NCBI GenBank assembly: GCA_030765065.1
Contig: CM060990.1
Location: 286,405,341 to 286,469,340 of the forward strand
Source: Deroplatys truncata
Taxonomy: Eukaryota > Arthropoda > Insecta > Mantodea > Mantidae
DNA: 64,000 nucleotides
Direction of reading: 5' to 3'
Every line of letters begins with the position of its first letter. The stretch's first letter is position 1. Below the pieces are notes generated by a model, which made no database searches, had not been told where the DNA came from, and saw nothing but the letters and a program-made list of their open reading frames with translations. The position numbers and the translations under genes are program-made. Positions 1-13,297 of this stretch are shown here, piece by piece.

Positions 1-554
1 GAGGAGAACCATGTCAGCGCCATCCGGTATGCTAAGAGCAACATCCGGTGGTAGAACCTCGCACTTCATGCTCGTCTCTCAATATGCAAGAACCGCAGTT
101 CGCACCGCTTCATTGCTCCAAGATCTTTCGTTGGCAGTGTCGCTGCAGCATTCGATCCTACTGGTGCGACAAGTGCAGCGGAAGCGTCTTCATCGACTTG
201 AAGAAACTTCAGCAAAGAATAGACGCTTTTCTTGTGAGGTATGCTAGGCGTAATGGCCCAGATCCCGGCATTGCTCAATTAACTCAAACATCCACCTCTC
301 ACCAAAGTCGATAGTGAGGAGCTTCGCACCATTCTATTGCACGCCGATACCGTCTTCCTCACGTATCCCCTAACGATGTCGTTATGGTGTGGAAGTATCT
401 ACCGTAAAAACTTCGTCAGAAATTGTCGCTTTTTTGGCGGTGCAAGCAGCGTTGGAACCAACCGTGGTACAGATTTCATATAGACGGACCAGCAGCGCTT
501 ATCAGAAACTGCCAGTTTTGCCGCTAAGGTCATCCTGCCTTAAATTTCCTGTAA

Positions 555-1028
555 GCACCAAGCTATCGTTCTCACATCCTTATTACCGGATGCTCGGTTT
601 CCGACGGATGCCGTACTTCTCCTCCTTCACTTCTTATAGTCCCGCACCGGCCTCTTCCACCACACAGTCTGCAACAGAATCCTTTACAGCATGACGCCCA
701 GCAACATCGAGATCTCAACCAGATTGCTGAATCTCTGCCCTCCACGTCCATCGCAGAACTTAACACGACGACCGTACAGGATCCATGGTGTTCGAGCCAT
801 CCCCACCAAATACGCAAGATCCTTATCAACATCAACAACCACGAACTGTTCCTGCCATCCAACTTCGACGCCACGTCTCAGGAACGCATCGACCAGATGA
901 ACGCCGCTCCTCTATGCATGACGTACGTAGGAGACGATTTGCTCAAGAACGGGTACGAGAGGCGCATCGTAAAATTCTCCTCTCCTCGTGAATCTACTCG
1001 CCCTAATCAGTACTCGGCCATTGCGTAG
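555..1028 (+). other. Unidentified open frame, possibly decayed coding sequence
   Basis: This frame is open for about 158 codons between TAA at 552-554 and TAG at 1026-1028. The only late ATG in frame is near 897. It reads as an ordinary mixed protein, including the stretch NAAPLCMTYVGDDLLKNGYE, rather than low-complexity sequence. Shorter open frames overlap it at 389-694 and 691-900. I do not recognise a family. It may be a broken gene whose reading frame switches near 550-690, or chance. Confidence is low because no start, splice site or homology supports it. Confidence 0.2.
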
Positions 1029-1058
1029 ACTTAGTATTCCTTCAGTTCTCCTAGCACC

Positions 1059-1625
1059 ATGCCTTGCAAGTCAGACCCCATCGACATTCATCCCAACCTA
1101 ACGGCCAGAATCCTCTTCGACGTAGATGACAGTGTAAATACCAGCGGTTGCCGTATCATCTCACAGGAAAACTCCACATTTGGTGATCATAAAATTGCCA
1201 CCATCAAGGTCTCCTGCAGCGCTGTCCACATCGTCCTCGTTAGATACCTCGTCACCAGAAACTCTTATTACGACGCCAATACAAGGTGCGCCGTGTATTT
1301 GGGGCTCAACAAAGTACCCTCCATGGACAACATCATCAACGCCTCGGAATCCGTTTCCTGCTGGAGTCAGTATGCGCGATTGCATCATAGTGCCCATGTA
1401 TGTTCCCCAGTTCGATGCCGATGTCGACCGCAACTTTCGTCACCTGCGTCACCAGCAAGAAGAAGCCTCCACACAGTGTTAGTGATGAGCAATTTAGTGC
1501 TAAAACTTCCTTCAATATTATATTTGTGTCTACTGATTCGCACCCGTGAACATTTTTATAACCAGTGTACCATTCCAAATACTTGCTTCCAACCAGTATT
1601 GATTATGTCTAAATTTTATGTGTAG
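1059..1625 (+). CDS. Hypothetical protein, 188 codons
   Basis: The open frame runs from ATG at 1059 to a stop at 1625. The first 95 residues look like normal protein (for example LFDVDDSVNTSG). The rest is rich in Ser, Cys, Arg and Leu and may be read-through of untranslated sequence. An AATAAA at 1757-1762 follows 130 bp downstream, so this could be the last exon of a plus-strand transcription unit that includes the open frame at 555-1028. No family, signal peptide or membrane segment was recognised. Confidence 0.25.
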   Translation: MPCKSDPIDIHPNLTARILFDVDDSVNTSGCRIISQENSTFGDHKIATIKVSCSAVHIVLVRYLVTRNSYYDANTRCAVYLGLNKVPSMDNIINASESVSCWSQYARLHHSAHVCSPVRCRCRPQLSSPASPARRSLHTVLVMSNLVLKLPSILYLCLLIRTREHFYNQCTIPNTCFQPVLIMSKFYV

Positions 1626-1756
1626 TTCAATACCATATTTTGTTCTATTTATTCGCACACGTGTATTTTTCAATTTTTATCCATGAGTGTGTGTCATTTT
1701 GTTTCTTTTTTCAATATATTGTATTATTCACGTTGTAAATGTTCAAAGTTTTTATA

Positions 1757-1762
1757 AATAAA
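1757..1762 (+). terminator. Poly(A) signal AATAAA
   Basis: Canonical AATAAA in an AT-rich stretch downstream of the open frames at 555-1625. It is the only support for a transcript end here. Confidence 0.3.
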
Positions 1763-4640
1763 GATATATTATGGATTAGAAGTTCGATTTTTGATAATTC
1801 CTGCCACCTTTTAGCCTTTTTTCCAAACTGCGGTGAAATAGTAGTTCCCGTTTTTGTTTTTTATTTTCGTTTTTCTTAACACCTCCAAGGAACAAAAAGG
1901 CAAAAATTAACGCCTAATGCCACCATCTTGTTTTAGGGTCGCGGTCAAACTTTCTCGCCAATCGTGAAAACATGGCGGATTGGGCGGGAATCTTTCCCGC
2001 CTTTTTTCCAAAATGACGGATTTTGGCGTCAAAATTACCCGCCTTTTTCGTTAATTCGGCGACTCTAGAGCCTAATGCCCCTGGTGTCAGGATTATCGTT
2101 AATCCAAGCTTTTAATCCGTAATACTAACTACCTTTGTATCTCCATTAATAAATTATAGGGGTAGAGAAAGTCATGCGAATGTAGCACCGCATACTTTTA
2201 CTAACATTTTATGTAGAAAAGAATGCACAATTATAACTACATAAAATTGCGCATATCAATGAAAATTTTAAGGCAGTAAGGCGTAAGAAGAGATCGCAGA
2301 ATAAAACAACTTTTGCATACTCTATGGAAAGGGAATATCTTGCAAAACTAATGACTATGACTGTCTTCCTGTAAGCACACTATCAATCAGACCGAGAAAT
2401 TTAGGTACACAGTCATTTAGGATATATAGATGCTTTTGTCTCCTTTAATTGCAACATATTTTTACAGCAAACCCACATTCATCTACTGGAGGGTTTATTT
2501 ATTAATGTAGTCGCAATAGATGTTGCATACACCGAAAAATATACAACTTATCTACAGTGAAAATAATTTTTGTAATAACATCTCGTTTACAAGCATCGTC
2601 AAAGCTAAGCCTTAAAATAATGATTCGTACATTTAACTTCAAAGAGGCATCTTACAGCTTTGATGCATAAAAAACTTATTACTGGAGTGCATAATATTAA
2701 TTTTAGAAGTCTTGCGCTAGGTAGAGATTGTTTTGCACTAAATGGAAAATTCTACTTTGTAAAATGTATTCATAATACACTGCATAATTAGAATTTTAGT
2801 TAAGGCTTTTATAACAAAGGCATAAGTATTAAAAATATAAAAGTATTTTTGTCAAAAAGCCAACCCCGGATCTTTCAGTGTATTTTTACATTAATATACT
2901 ACTCTTTATCTTTCTAGACGCAGACGTTCAGGTCTGTACCTGAAAAACTGTAGTTGTAATTCTTTTTTAAAGATAAGCCTATATTTTCGTAACATCCCCC
3001 CTTAAGAGGAGTATGACGGCTGGACGTTTCTTGGCCTCACTGTACATATACCTAGTAGCCACGGTATACACGTATAAGCTGACACCGCTGTGTTCTGGCG
3101 GAGGAAACGTGAGTAATAGAAGTAATGCAGTAGCTCAATTACAGCCTACAGGTATAGCACCAACGTGTAATTCTTGGTTGGTAATATTGACTTAAGCATT
3201 AAATTCCGTCATTAAGAAACGATAAGAGCTATAAACGAGTTATCGATATTATTGGTTTAATCTGTTACTATCATAAAGCCATTGGCATAAATGGAAGCGA
3301 GTGTACTATATGTAATCTAAGCAAAGAATGCCGAGAGACGTGTGGGAGAGATGAACATCAGTGTACAAGATGATGTAATTAATCGAGAAGGAAGTAGACT
3401 AGGAGACCGTAAGGTAGTGTTCGTTTGCGTGTTCAGATAGACCTAACCTAACACACGAGACAGCTAGATGTCTTAGATATTTATGTTATAGCAAGGTGGA
3501 ACGCTAGAAGTTATATCCAATCATTAACATCACAAAGGTTTATAGAATCGTGCTACAGAGAAGTACTATACTGCATTCCGTGGAGAGGGTTCCAGCATTC
3601 GACCAGTCAAAGCTATGCATAGTATACTTCCATTAAGTTAACAAAATGCTATTCGTAATTTCCCATCACTGGCACACTAGCGAGGATTGAAGGCTCGGCT
3701 AATGAGCGTGCCTCAGGGGTCCGATCTCTCTTCTTAAAGTGCAGTGCGCACTATAATGAAATTAAGAGGAGCATAAGAATAAACTGATAGGTTATATTAA
3801 CTGAACGCAGTACCTTTGAGGTGTCTCTCGCCTTTTATCTGGGTTTGAGACCAGTACTAGAATATACTTCTAGTGGCAGAGTTAACAGCCTCCTATCCCC
3901 TTTGATCTTTCTTCATCATACCTCAAAAAATTCGTGTGCGATAAATAATTAGGTAAAATACTATTTTCTGTACCTAAGGTTATGAAGAAAATCATTTTAT
4001 TAAGATCTATATCACATACTGTTATACACTGTTCACATTGCTATAATACTCATTGGCACATGTAGACGTATCGTCATCTCTAAACAACCTCTTGTCATCA
4101 TAGACAATAGAGCGATTTTATTAACGTGTACTCATGAAACAATGTGATGTTGAAACAGGAGTTCTTATGATCTGATTACTCCTAAGGCAATACACATAGC
4201 TATCTAATATGATGTGTTGCTTAATAGCACTAAGCGTGATGCGTTTAACATTTTTGTCACACATCCACAAATATTGAGAGCATACATCTTAGGTCTGAGG
4301 CCGACAAAACGTTGATTAACTTTCCCATTCGCTTCATCTTTATAAAGTCTCAAAACGTCTTTGGTTTTATGCAGAAAACATGATTTACTGGATAATCAGA
4401 GAAGCACCAGAAAGAGTAGTTTATCCTGTATACAGATCCAGTTGTCACTTGGTGTATTAAGGTGGTAGTGTCCATTTGAGTTTAAAGTTTTCATACTGAT
4501 ATGAGTAACATAAGGCTCATAGAAATACGTGGAACATTCATCTCATTTTTCACATATAAGTCTGTTGAAGATGAGTTTACGTAAAGCCATATGAAGAGCA
4601 GTTAGATTGGGAATACATACACAATTCAATCAATGAATTT
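1763..4640. other. No gene recognised
   Basis: AT-rich sequence with stops in all frames, apart from a more GC-rich island at about 1900-2080 that repeats short CCCGCC/GGCGGG blocks. A 60-codon frame at 3013-3195 has no supporting feature. The 4000-4640 part may hold further unrecognisable C-terminal polymerase relic, because an intact-looking polymerase relic begins just to its right on the minus strand. Confidence 0.4.
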
Positions 4641-4649
4641 TGGTTTAAG

Positions 4650-5790
4650 AATATAATTTTCCAGTTTTGCTGTTTGTACAAGACGTAGTCTATACAATTC
4701 CGAATATTTCCCATGGGTTTATTGGCATTATTAAATTAATTGCATACATTATTTTCAAAATTATTTCTTTCCTAATGTTGTGGCTTGTAACATTCGACGT
4801 ATAGTTGTAACCACTACGATTGACGAAATTGAAGCGCTCCATGTGCTTTTTGTAGTCGTAGTTCACGCGAAAGGATCACTTTTATAGCCATGTGTTGTAC
4901 TATATAACTTCTTCCACCTTTAGTTTGCGCAATCACTTTCTTTTAAGATGTAGCCTTAGGTTTCATACACTCCGGCAAGAAAGGCAAATCAGAATGGAGA
5001 TCATGGAGCTCTGTAGTATAATCCACATCAACCTGTGAAGTATATCCAACAGGAGCATCTTTAAGTGATTCTATATCAGTATTGTGTGATAAAATCCGTT
5101 CAGTTCTCCATAAGCTAGAGGATACAGCTCGGTCCACCCATATTATTTATTTGCGTCCTCGTAAGTGATAAATCCAAAGGTTTCTGAGGTTCGTCCGTTC
5201 CATGTAGATGTCAGCTTCAGTATACCAATGAGAAAATACATACAGTCCGTATCCTATACCAGTGTCCACCATGAGAAGCCGATCATAATCCTGTAATAAA
5301 TGTGGCTCAGTTACTGTATGTAGAAGCATAGTTTCCCACGTAAGTACCGGATCAACTATGAGTTTCCATCTTTTAATTTCTAAATATTTAAAAGAACATC
5401 TAAGAAGTACATGCATAGTTAGATAAAATAGCTATATTCTCATAAATTTTTCACATTAAGATGAATCCACGTTTTATAGCATATTTATAGTCACCATCAG
5501 TAATTTATGCTCCATACAATTTATGGCACCAATACCCTCCGTGGTAGGCTTGTGTCATTCAAGGTATCCCACAAACTGACATAATCGTATGAGAATATAC
5601 CCTTACGTGTCATGAGACCCAACTTCTCATCACAGTACTTATACCTCTGAGGAAAATACACCAAATCTTTGCAACCTGTACCTAGGAAGCGACATGTATC
5701 CATAAATCTGTACTTTAGATCCCAACATATTAAAAAAATGAGATACACTTTTCTTCTGAGTTTGGAATTATGTTTAATCATTCACTTGTG
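4650..5790 (-). pseudogene. Decayed Polinton DNA polymerase B relic
   Basis: Minus-strand frames here read, in the correct order, like the Maverick/Polinton protein-primed DNA polymerase. Near 5.55-5.75 kb: RFMDTCRFL, then LMTRKGIFSYDYVSLWDTLN (exonuclease domain to the DYVxxWxxL region). At 5.2-5.4 kb: LTWETML, LLQDYDRLLMVDTGIGYGL (pre-polymerase region). At 4.95-5.1 kb: DIESLKDAPVGYTSQVDVDY and DLPFLPE.MKP. At 4.65-4.9 kb, through several stops: QKAHGALQFRQS and IRNCIDYVL. It matches the polymerase in Polinton 1 but is far more degraded, with stops and frame changes about every 100 bp. It lies outside the other Polintons here, so it marks a fourth, older insertion whose ends I could not find. 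Confidence 0.8.
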
Positions 5791-6200
5791 CAACCCAATT
5801 CCGTTATGGAATGTGCGTAATATCTGCTCAGGTTATGCATGAAAATGGCATATAACTAAGTTTTGCATACCAGGTTGCACTTTTTATGTACACTTCCATG
5901 ATATTCACCACTCCAACAGTCAAGATCTCCCACCTTTCAGTTCTGCGTTGTACACTCTTATCTGCACATATGGAACACTTTAATTGCTTCAAAAGATTCT
6001 TTTTTGCTTATTGGTCAGTGTTAATGGTCTGTTAGCTTTGGCTAACTGCTGATTTTATTAGCCAGACACATGAAGCATTCCACTAACTTCTGAAAGGTGG
6101 CATGGCATCTATATACACATGGCTGAGTAGTTAGACCAGTGATGGCTAGCAGTTATAATTTTAGGTTGAGATTGCGTATTTGCAAACGCAAATTACAGAT

Positions 6201-8301
6201 CTAGCAGAAACATAACATTTGCTTATCTTTACTGGTAAAGTAGCTCAATGCGTCGATCCTTGATGCGGGCATATCGCTTGGCGTATTATGTCTCTTGTTT
6301 TTCCAGCGAATGAACAAGTTTGCGTCCAATAGACGCCGTAGGCCCTGTCCTGTGCCATTATAACACTTCACTCTGTTCAAGCAGGAGAAGCTTCTTTCAA
6401 CACTACAACTTATATAAGGAATTATTGCAGCTAAGGTAAATAATCTGTAAGCTTTCGGCAACTCATTTTGAATATCACTTTCCACAAATATTTCCACAAT
6501 TTCAGTTACACTTCAAGACAAGGACTGGTCCTCGGAGTAGAAAACTCTAGCTCGTTTCTCAATCTTGAAAACTCAAAATGCATGGATAATAATTTTTAAT
6601 GAAGCTAGTTCCTTGGCGAGAAAACATTCTATAAAGACACTGAACCGTGATGAATCCGCTAATTGAAGGAGCTCCAAATTCTTGGTGTCTCTATATCTGG
6701 TTTGAAGCTGAAATGTAATTTTCCACAATTTCAAAATAGTTAGCTATATTGAGTTAGTTTTCTGATGGAGATATTTTTTGTTTATTTCATACTCTCCATG
6801 TCGTTTACAATGTTGAAATATTTTTCGGCCTAGTTATTGTTTCTCATGTCTTGCAATTTCCTTATTTGCCCCTGAATAGCTAAAAAGCAATATTGTATAT
6901 CCAGTAATTTTTTCTGCAGTATACTGAAGAGTACTTCAGTAATGAAATTATGTCCCTGAATACAGTTAACAGAAATACAAGTGTATTTCGAAGATGGTTT
7001 TTCGAGCCCTAAGCTGCATTTATGGACTCAAGACCGGAAAGAGGATATTCCCCTATATCACAAAAATAGTGATTAATCCTTCCCTATGACTAGAAATCAC
7101 TTCGAGAATTCTAGCATTGGAACTCCAACACACTTCACTAGTAGTCGGAATTCTTTTCCCAACTACGTTATCCAAAACAGCTGTGCGTTTCATTGACTTG
7201 TGAAACTATGACGGAAGGGCCTGAAAATTTAAGAAAATATATAGGAACATTTTAAATGGATTTAGCACCACTCTGTAACATAAGGTTTACTCCATGCGCA
7301 CAGCAGTGTGTGAATGCAGGGAATGTCTCTTCACTAGTGTTTGAAGCCCTGAAATTTCTCCAGCCATGACACTAGCTCCATCGTAGCACTGACCAATCAG
7401 TTTCTCTATGATATTAAATTCCTACAGAACTTCAAGTAACATATGATATATATCTGAAGCAGTTATACCTATACTGATGTTATTGAATCCCAAAAACCTA
7501 TCCTGGAACACCCCAGTGACATCTGTGTACTTTAAAATGGGTTACAATTGCGAGAATTCTGTTATATCTATTGTATCGTCGCGCTGAACTGAAAAAGGAG
7601 CTTCCTTAACTGCAGTTTTTTTAGTCAGTATTTCTCCACGTACGCATTCAATAAGGTCATTCCGAATGCTTCTTGACAGACCTGTAAAAGTTTTCCCTAG
7701 TTCCTCCCAGTGTTGATGTAAATCGTCATTGTACTGCATCATGCGAGCGACAATTTCTATGTAATTCACACGATTCAAAAGGACTTATTTTCATCGTGGC
7801 CTCGAAAACTAAACTCTTTTTTACAGAGCAATACGGTAACATCAATTAGCCATCTCATTATTCGCCTATTTTTTCCTTTTTCTTGTACACAGTTGCCTTG
7901 GAATTTTGTGTTGTTATGATAGCATCTCCGAAATGAGGATGAAATTCTTTTCTATTCTCTTTAGGTTTACAGTGTTAAATATGTGTTCTTTTGAAACTTG
8001 ATGCTTATGAATGACTTTTGACTAATTTTCATAAAAATGGCGATTCCAATTCCTTCTTTGCTTGAAAGTAGCAGACAAGGCCAGCAGTAGAATTTGGCTT
8101 TCATTTCACTCCCTAATAACCACGTGTGTGTTTCATACAGAAAGGATAGCATTCTCTCACACCTTTGGCTGTGACAATATGAATAAAGGAGCTTAGTAAA
8201 ATTGTGGACCTACTGTTATCTAAATCAAGTCGTTTTTCAGTGTCACTGCGACGCGAAAATAGATTATCTCTTAGTTCAGCTACTGTGTCTGTCTGATGCA
8301 A
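6201..8301 (-). pseudogene. Decayed hAT transposase (ZMYM1/DUF4371-like, TTF zinc finger type)
   Basis: Reading right to left: a TTF-type zinc-finger region at about 8.3-7.97 kb (WLLGSEMKAKFYCWPCLL); the DUF4371-type N-terminal part at 7778-7542 (NYIEIVARMM, GKTFTGLSRSIRNDLIE, VQRDDTIDITEFSQL); RNase-H-fold pieces at 7.2-7.45 kb (CYDGASVMAGEISGLQ, KRTAVLDNVVGKRIPTT); and the C-terminal hAT dimerisation domain at 6497-6201 (ELPKAYRLFTLA, SVERSFSCLNRVK). Order and content match the family that gave rise to vertebrate ZMYM-like genes. Multiple stops and frame breaks show it is dead. No TIRs or 8-bp TSD were found. The adjacent Polinton begins at 8350, close to where the hAT 5' part fades. Confidence 0.85.
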
Positions 8302-8389
8302 TACTACTTCATAAACGTAATACAGTAGTTATTAAGACCTAAAAATGAAACTAGAGTATATATGAGAGAGCTGGCTCAAAAACATGTAA

Positions 8390-8660
8390 TTACACGTGTT
8401 AACAGTATTACATGTGTAACCGCTAATGACCGTCGCTAATGGATATTCGTTGTAATACATGTGTAACCGATAATGGATATTCGTGGTAATACACGTGTAA
8501 CCGCTAATGCCGTCGCTAATGACCGCCGCTAATGGATATGCATGGTGAATACATATGTAAGCGCTAATGGCCGGCGATAATGACACGTCTAATGCATATG
8601 TGTGGTGATACATATATAAACCGTTAATGACCGCCGCTAATGGTATGTCTATTGGACACA
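8390..8660 (-). promoter_or_regulatory. GCTAATG / ACATRTGT repeat block near Polinton tip
   Basis: On the plus strand, repeats of CGCTAATGACCG, TAATGGATAT and TAATACAYRTGTAA alternate 4-5 times. The same modular block occurs near the tips of Polinton 1 (17.38-17.51 kb and 31.84-31.97 kb) and, inverted, at 53.0-53.28 kb. Because it is conserved between two diverged families and sits at the ends, I infer a terminal recognition or replication-origin role. No function is shown by sequence alone. Confidence 0.5.
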
Positions 8661-9429
8661 CGCGCGATCCTGCTACAGAGTGTTTATCATAAACAGGTGT
8701 GTGGGGTAACTGTGTACGAGCATCAATGTGATAAATCTCATAAGGGCGATAAAAAGAATGACTGAACCGAGTATTGAACTCTGACTATCATCAACATAAT
8801 TCAGGGTAGGCATAATATGAGTGATATTCACAGTAAAAGAGCCTCTTGGTAAAAAAGGGGCTGAGAACCCTTGTATCGAACGTTAATGTTCATCCATGCA
8901 TAACATTATTGAAAAAAGAATCGATGGTTATACTGCTAACGTCAAGACATCGCGGCTCTAAAGTGTTGGACTCAACCTCCCACCGCATGTATCTTGATTA
9001 ATGTAATTAAACGCTCTTTGTCGATCGATGAATACGATTAACTCTTTATTTGATTAATGTAAATAAGTGTATATGAATTGACTCGCGTACCTGGTTATCA
9101 TCGTATATGTGTGTGAGGGACACGATTATTACGACTAATAACACATGTGGGAATGCCAAGAGACTCTTAAGATCGCCCTCCCACCTCCTTCCTAAAACAT
9201 TGGTCGCGTGGTATTGCGAATACCGAAGATCTCTCCTCCCTAAAATCATTGCTCACGTGCCTAAAACCGATAAGGAGGATAAAAAGAATGATTTAACGAG
9301 TAACGAGCTGCCTTGGTATAAGGCATATGATTAACGAACCAGGGTATCGAGCCCAGGAATGATATGAACGATATTCACAGTAACGAGCCCCCTTGGTATA
9401 AAGCATATGAGTAACAGATCCTGGTATCG

Positions 9430-10894
9430 AACATACATACACACATACATACACATACATACATACATAGACACATACATACATATATACGTACATAAAC
9501 ACATACACACATACATACACATACACAAACACATACACACATACATACACATACACACATACATACACATACACACATAGACACATACACACATAGACAC
9601 ATACATACACATATACATACATGCAAACATACATACATACACACATCGTACATACACATACATACACACATACATCGTACATACATACGTACGCATATAC
9701 GTACGCACATACATACATCATACATACACACATACATACATAGACACACACATACATACATCATACATACATAGACACACACATACATACATCATACATA
9801 CATAGACTCATACATACATGCAAACATACATACATACTTAAATCATGCATACATACACTCATACATACATACGTACACACATACATACATACATACACAC
9901 ATAGACACACACATACGTAAATCATGCATACATACACTCTTACATACATACATGCATACATCATACATACATGCACACGTACATACATAGACACACACAT
10001 ACATAGAGTCATACATACATGCATACATACACTCATACACACATACATACATACACACATACATAGACACACACATACATAGACTCATACATACACACAT
10101 ACATATACACATACATACACACATACATACACACATATATACATACATATATACATACATAAACACATACACACATACATACACATACACACATAGACAC
10201 ATACACACATACACACATCGTACATACACATACATACACACATCGTACATACACATACATACACACATACATCGTACATACATACATACGCACATACGTA
10301 CGCACATACATACATCATACATACACACATACATACATAGACACACACATACATACACACATACACACATCATACATACACACATACATAGACACACACA
10401 TACATACATCATACATACACACATACATAGACACACACATACTTACATCATACATACTTAGACTCATACATACATACTTAAATCATGCATACATACACTC
10501 ATACATACATACGTTCATACATAACTCATACATACATGCAAAAATACACACGTACACACATACATACATACACACATACATACATAGACACACACATACG
10601 TAAATCATGCATACATACACTCTTACATACATACACATACATGCATACATCATACATACATACACACGTACATACATAGACACACACATACATAGAGTCA
10701 TACATACATGCATACATACACTCATACGCATACATACATACACACATATATAGACACACACATACACACATACATACATCATTTATACTTAAATCATACA
10801 TACATACACACATATATACATACATACAAACAGATATACACCATGCATACATACACACATACATTCATACATACACATACATGCATACATACAT
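9430..10894 (+). repeat. CATA/CACA microsatellite, about 1.46 kb
   Basis: Imperfect tandem ACATACAT/ACACAT units with rare GCATACAT and TCATACAT variants. It lies inside the left TIR of the outer Polinton and has a shorter mirror copy at 51013-52225. It generates spurious Cys/Tyr/Val/Met-rich open frames on both strands that should not be annotated as genes. Confidence 0.95.
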
Positions 10895-11336
10895 GCGGAA
10901 GCATTTGGACAATGCTATATTTGCACTAATATCCCTTGTTAAAAGACAAGCTATTCAATAGGCTGATTGTGCTTATGAAAGGTAAAATAACCAGTATAAT
11001 GAAAGATATTCATTGTAGGTAAACATCCAGCTTACAAATAGACAAGGAACTCATTGTTAAGGGATACAGAGGATGGAAAAAAATCATCCTTTTGAAAGTG
11101 ACCGAGATATACTGTGTACAAGATAATGAGGTTTGATGTATATGCTGATTAATATGCAGTGAATATAACACATGCATTCACAGATACTCCTGCATGTGTG
11201 TTGATTCCATCATTAAATGGAACATGTGTAAGCACATACACTGTTTAGGTATGTCAAATTCAACTCAACCATGAACTTCCTTTGAAACATCCTAAGGATT
11301 CCAATGAACCTGTTATAGATTGTGAGGAGGTTTGCA

Positions 11337-11487
11337 CTATATATGAAACCTAGCAAATATTAGAGCAATTCAGTAATGCAGAAGATTATCAGACCTTTGC
11401 ACCTTTACCTCAACATATGAAGCCTAGCAAATATTAGAGCAAGTCTGTAATACAGAAAATTATCAGACCTTTGCACCTTTACCTCAA
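11337..11487 (+). repeat. Tandem duplication, about 75-bp unit x2
   Basis: The unit containing CCTAGCAAATATTAGAGCAA and ending TTTGCACCTTTACCTCAACA occurs twice in direct succession with a few substitutions. Confidence 0.85.
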
Positions 11488-11996
11488 CACAAGGACACAA
11501 TTATTGTGGAGCTGTTGAATTTATTAAGGGAATTTTCTATGAAATGAGAACGCTAAGTGCTTAAGAAACTTACAGCATCATTAAAGACAACCTTAGCAAC
11601 AGCTTGCAATAAAAAAATGAACAAGTACTCTGCCGCCAGATACAGCAGAAGCTCAGAACGTTGCTGTTTCTGATTCACGTGTTTTATTAGCTGCTTGTAT
11701 TCTCAATGAAAATTCAGTATACATTAGTTTTAATTGTTCAGGTGAACATGAATTTAGCTCTTTACTTGTACAAAGATAATCCTTTCCTTCCTCGGATTTG
11801 CAAGCGCTTCTTCAGTATTTTGTTGCTAGTGGGTATAACTACTCCGGATAATATAAAGGGTCCAGCACATAAGATCTCTCTGGAAACACATAAGTATTTT
11901 TATACTGCAGCTATGATCCGCAGCACAACAAATCCAGTACAAACATTAGAAAGTAGTACTCAAATATAAACAATTCTGATTTTTTTTAGAAAAAAA

Positions 11997-12660
11997 ACAT
12001 AACATTCTAAACATTTTCAGATTCACCTGATATCAAAAGCCTCGCTTTGTAAGAAGGAGAAAAGAATGTATAGGTGTCTCTCTAGAAGCTGTAGGACTTC
12101 TCTTTTAAGTTCAATGCAGGTGTCAAACATAATGTTGAACAACTCTCTAAGCTCTCCTTATCGTGTACAATTAAGTTGCCGCCAGTAGCGAAGCGTACAT
12201 TTATAACAAGGACAGCTTTCCTAACATTTTAGATTCCATAAATCACGTCTTACTTAAATACCTATCATGCAAAGTATGTAATTAAAACAATTCTTAAAAT
12301 ATGAGACTCAACTAAATACTTTTTGTAGAAACATAACATTCTAAACATTTTCAGAGTCTCCTGATATCAAAAGCCTCGCTTTGTAAGAAGGAGAAAGGAA
12401 TGTATAGGTGTCTCTCTATTAAAAGCTGTAGGACGTCTCTTTTAACTTCAATGCAGGTGTCAAACATGATGTTGAACAACTCTCTAAGCTCTCCTTATCG
12501 TGTACAGATAAGTTGCCGCCATTAGCGAAGCGTACATTTATAACAAGGACAGCTTTCCTAACATTTTAAATTCCATAAATCACGTCTTACTTAAATAACT
12601 ATCATGCAAAGTATGTAATTAAAACAATTCTTAAATATGACACTCAACTACTTACTTTTC
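11997..12660 (+). repeat. Tandem duplication, about 334-bp unit x2
   Basis: Copy 1 begins at 11997 and copy 2 at 12331, both with ACATAACATTCTAAACATTT. They remain over 95% alike by eye throughout, including TCACGTCTTACTTAAATA near the 3' end. No coding frame spans the unit. Confidence 0.9.
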
Positions 12661-13297
12661 TATTTTTAACTCAATACGATAAGATTTCTTCTCTGCAATG
12701 GACCCTAATCACAATTGTTTACTGCATGTTCTACTACCCCTCCGCCTCAATTCTGCGAAATGAAATTTTATTGCTGCAACTCCTCGAGAATGATAATCCC
12801 ACCTTGTATGACTGTGCTGAGGAAGTTTGAAACGCTCTTCCCGCAAGAGTTTACACCGTAAGGGTCGGTTTCACCAGAGAATGCTAAATTTTAACAGTGT
12901 TTAAGTGATTTAACGCTGAAGTTAATAGAAATTTGGTTTCATCAAACAATGTTTACTTTAACAATATGCTAAAGCCGGTGTTAAGTTAACATCGCCGTAT
13001 CCCCTGTGTTAAGACGTTTAACAAATGTTAGAAGCTGAAAAATTGCTGCCACAGACCAATCTGCTAATGCGAGTTTGCCACAATTAGCATTTTTGAATGG
13101 CATCCCTAGCAGAAGATTAGTCTACGTCATAATAAAGTTGACACCCTGCAAAAGGAATTTTTAAAGCTATATAGACTGTCCATGGTGGTCGTGAGGATGG
13201 TTTTATGGAAAATATGAGAGGTTAAAATACTATCAACAGAAGCATGTCTCTTTCTCCTAAGCTGCAAGTCTTAATTACATACTTAGATTTTATGCTA

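Larger units (their letters stand above)
8350..11153 (+). repeat. Left terminal inverted repeat of outer Polinton
   Basis: About 2.8 kb, inverted relative to 50759-53336. Matching order from the tip: GCTAATG/palindrome block (8.36-8.66 kb), a 400-bp unique part, a partly tandem 60-90 bp block containing CTTGGTATAAAGCATATGA (8.80-8.88 and 9.30-9.43 kb), a 1.46-kb CATA/CACA microsatellite, then 260 bp ending at GCTGATTAAT. Divergence by eye is roughly 2% in the unique parts. The two arms differ in length mainly because of the microsatellite. Confidence 0.85.
11154..13293. other. Interior of outer Polinton, left part; tandem duplications, no gene recognised
   Basis: This holds two tandem duplications (11337-11487 and 11997-12660, listed separately) and an 87-codon open frame at 11706-11969 (contains KDNPFLPRICKRFF) that I cannot identify. 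At 12.86-13.06 kb is a short region rich in GTTTAACA/TGTTAAAC motifs that resembles the ends of a non-autonomous DNA transposon, but no matched ends were located. Confidence 0.4.

Noticed and set aside
8332..8661. 109-codon minus-strand frame
   Set aside because: It is the GCTAATG/palindrome block of the Polinton TIR; the apparent protein is repeat translation.
9293..10929. Many 60-200 codon Cys/Tyr/Val/Met-rich or His/Thr-rich open frames on both strands
   Set aside because: They are translations of the CATA/CACA microsatellite. The same applies to the frames at 50.98-52.36 kb and 36.29-36.72/43.72-44.28 kb.
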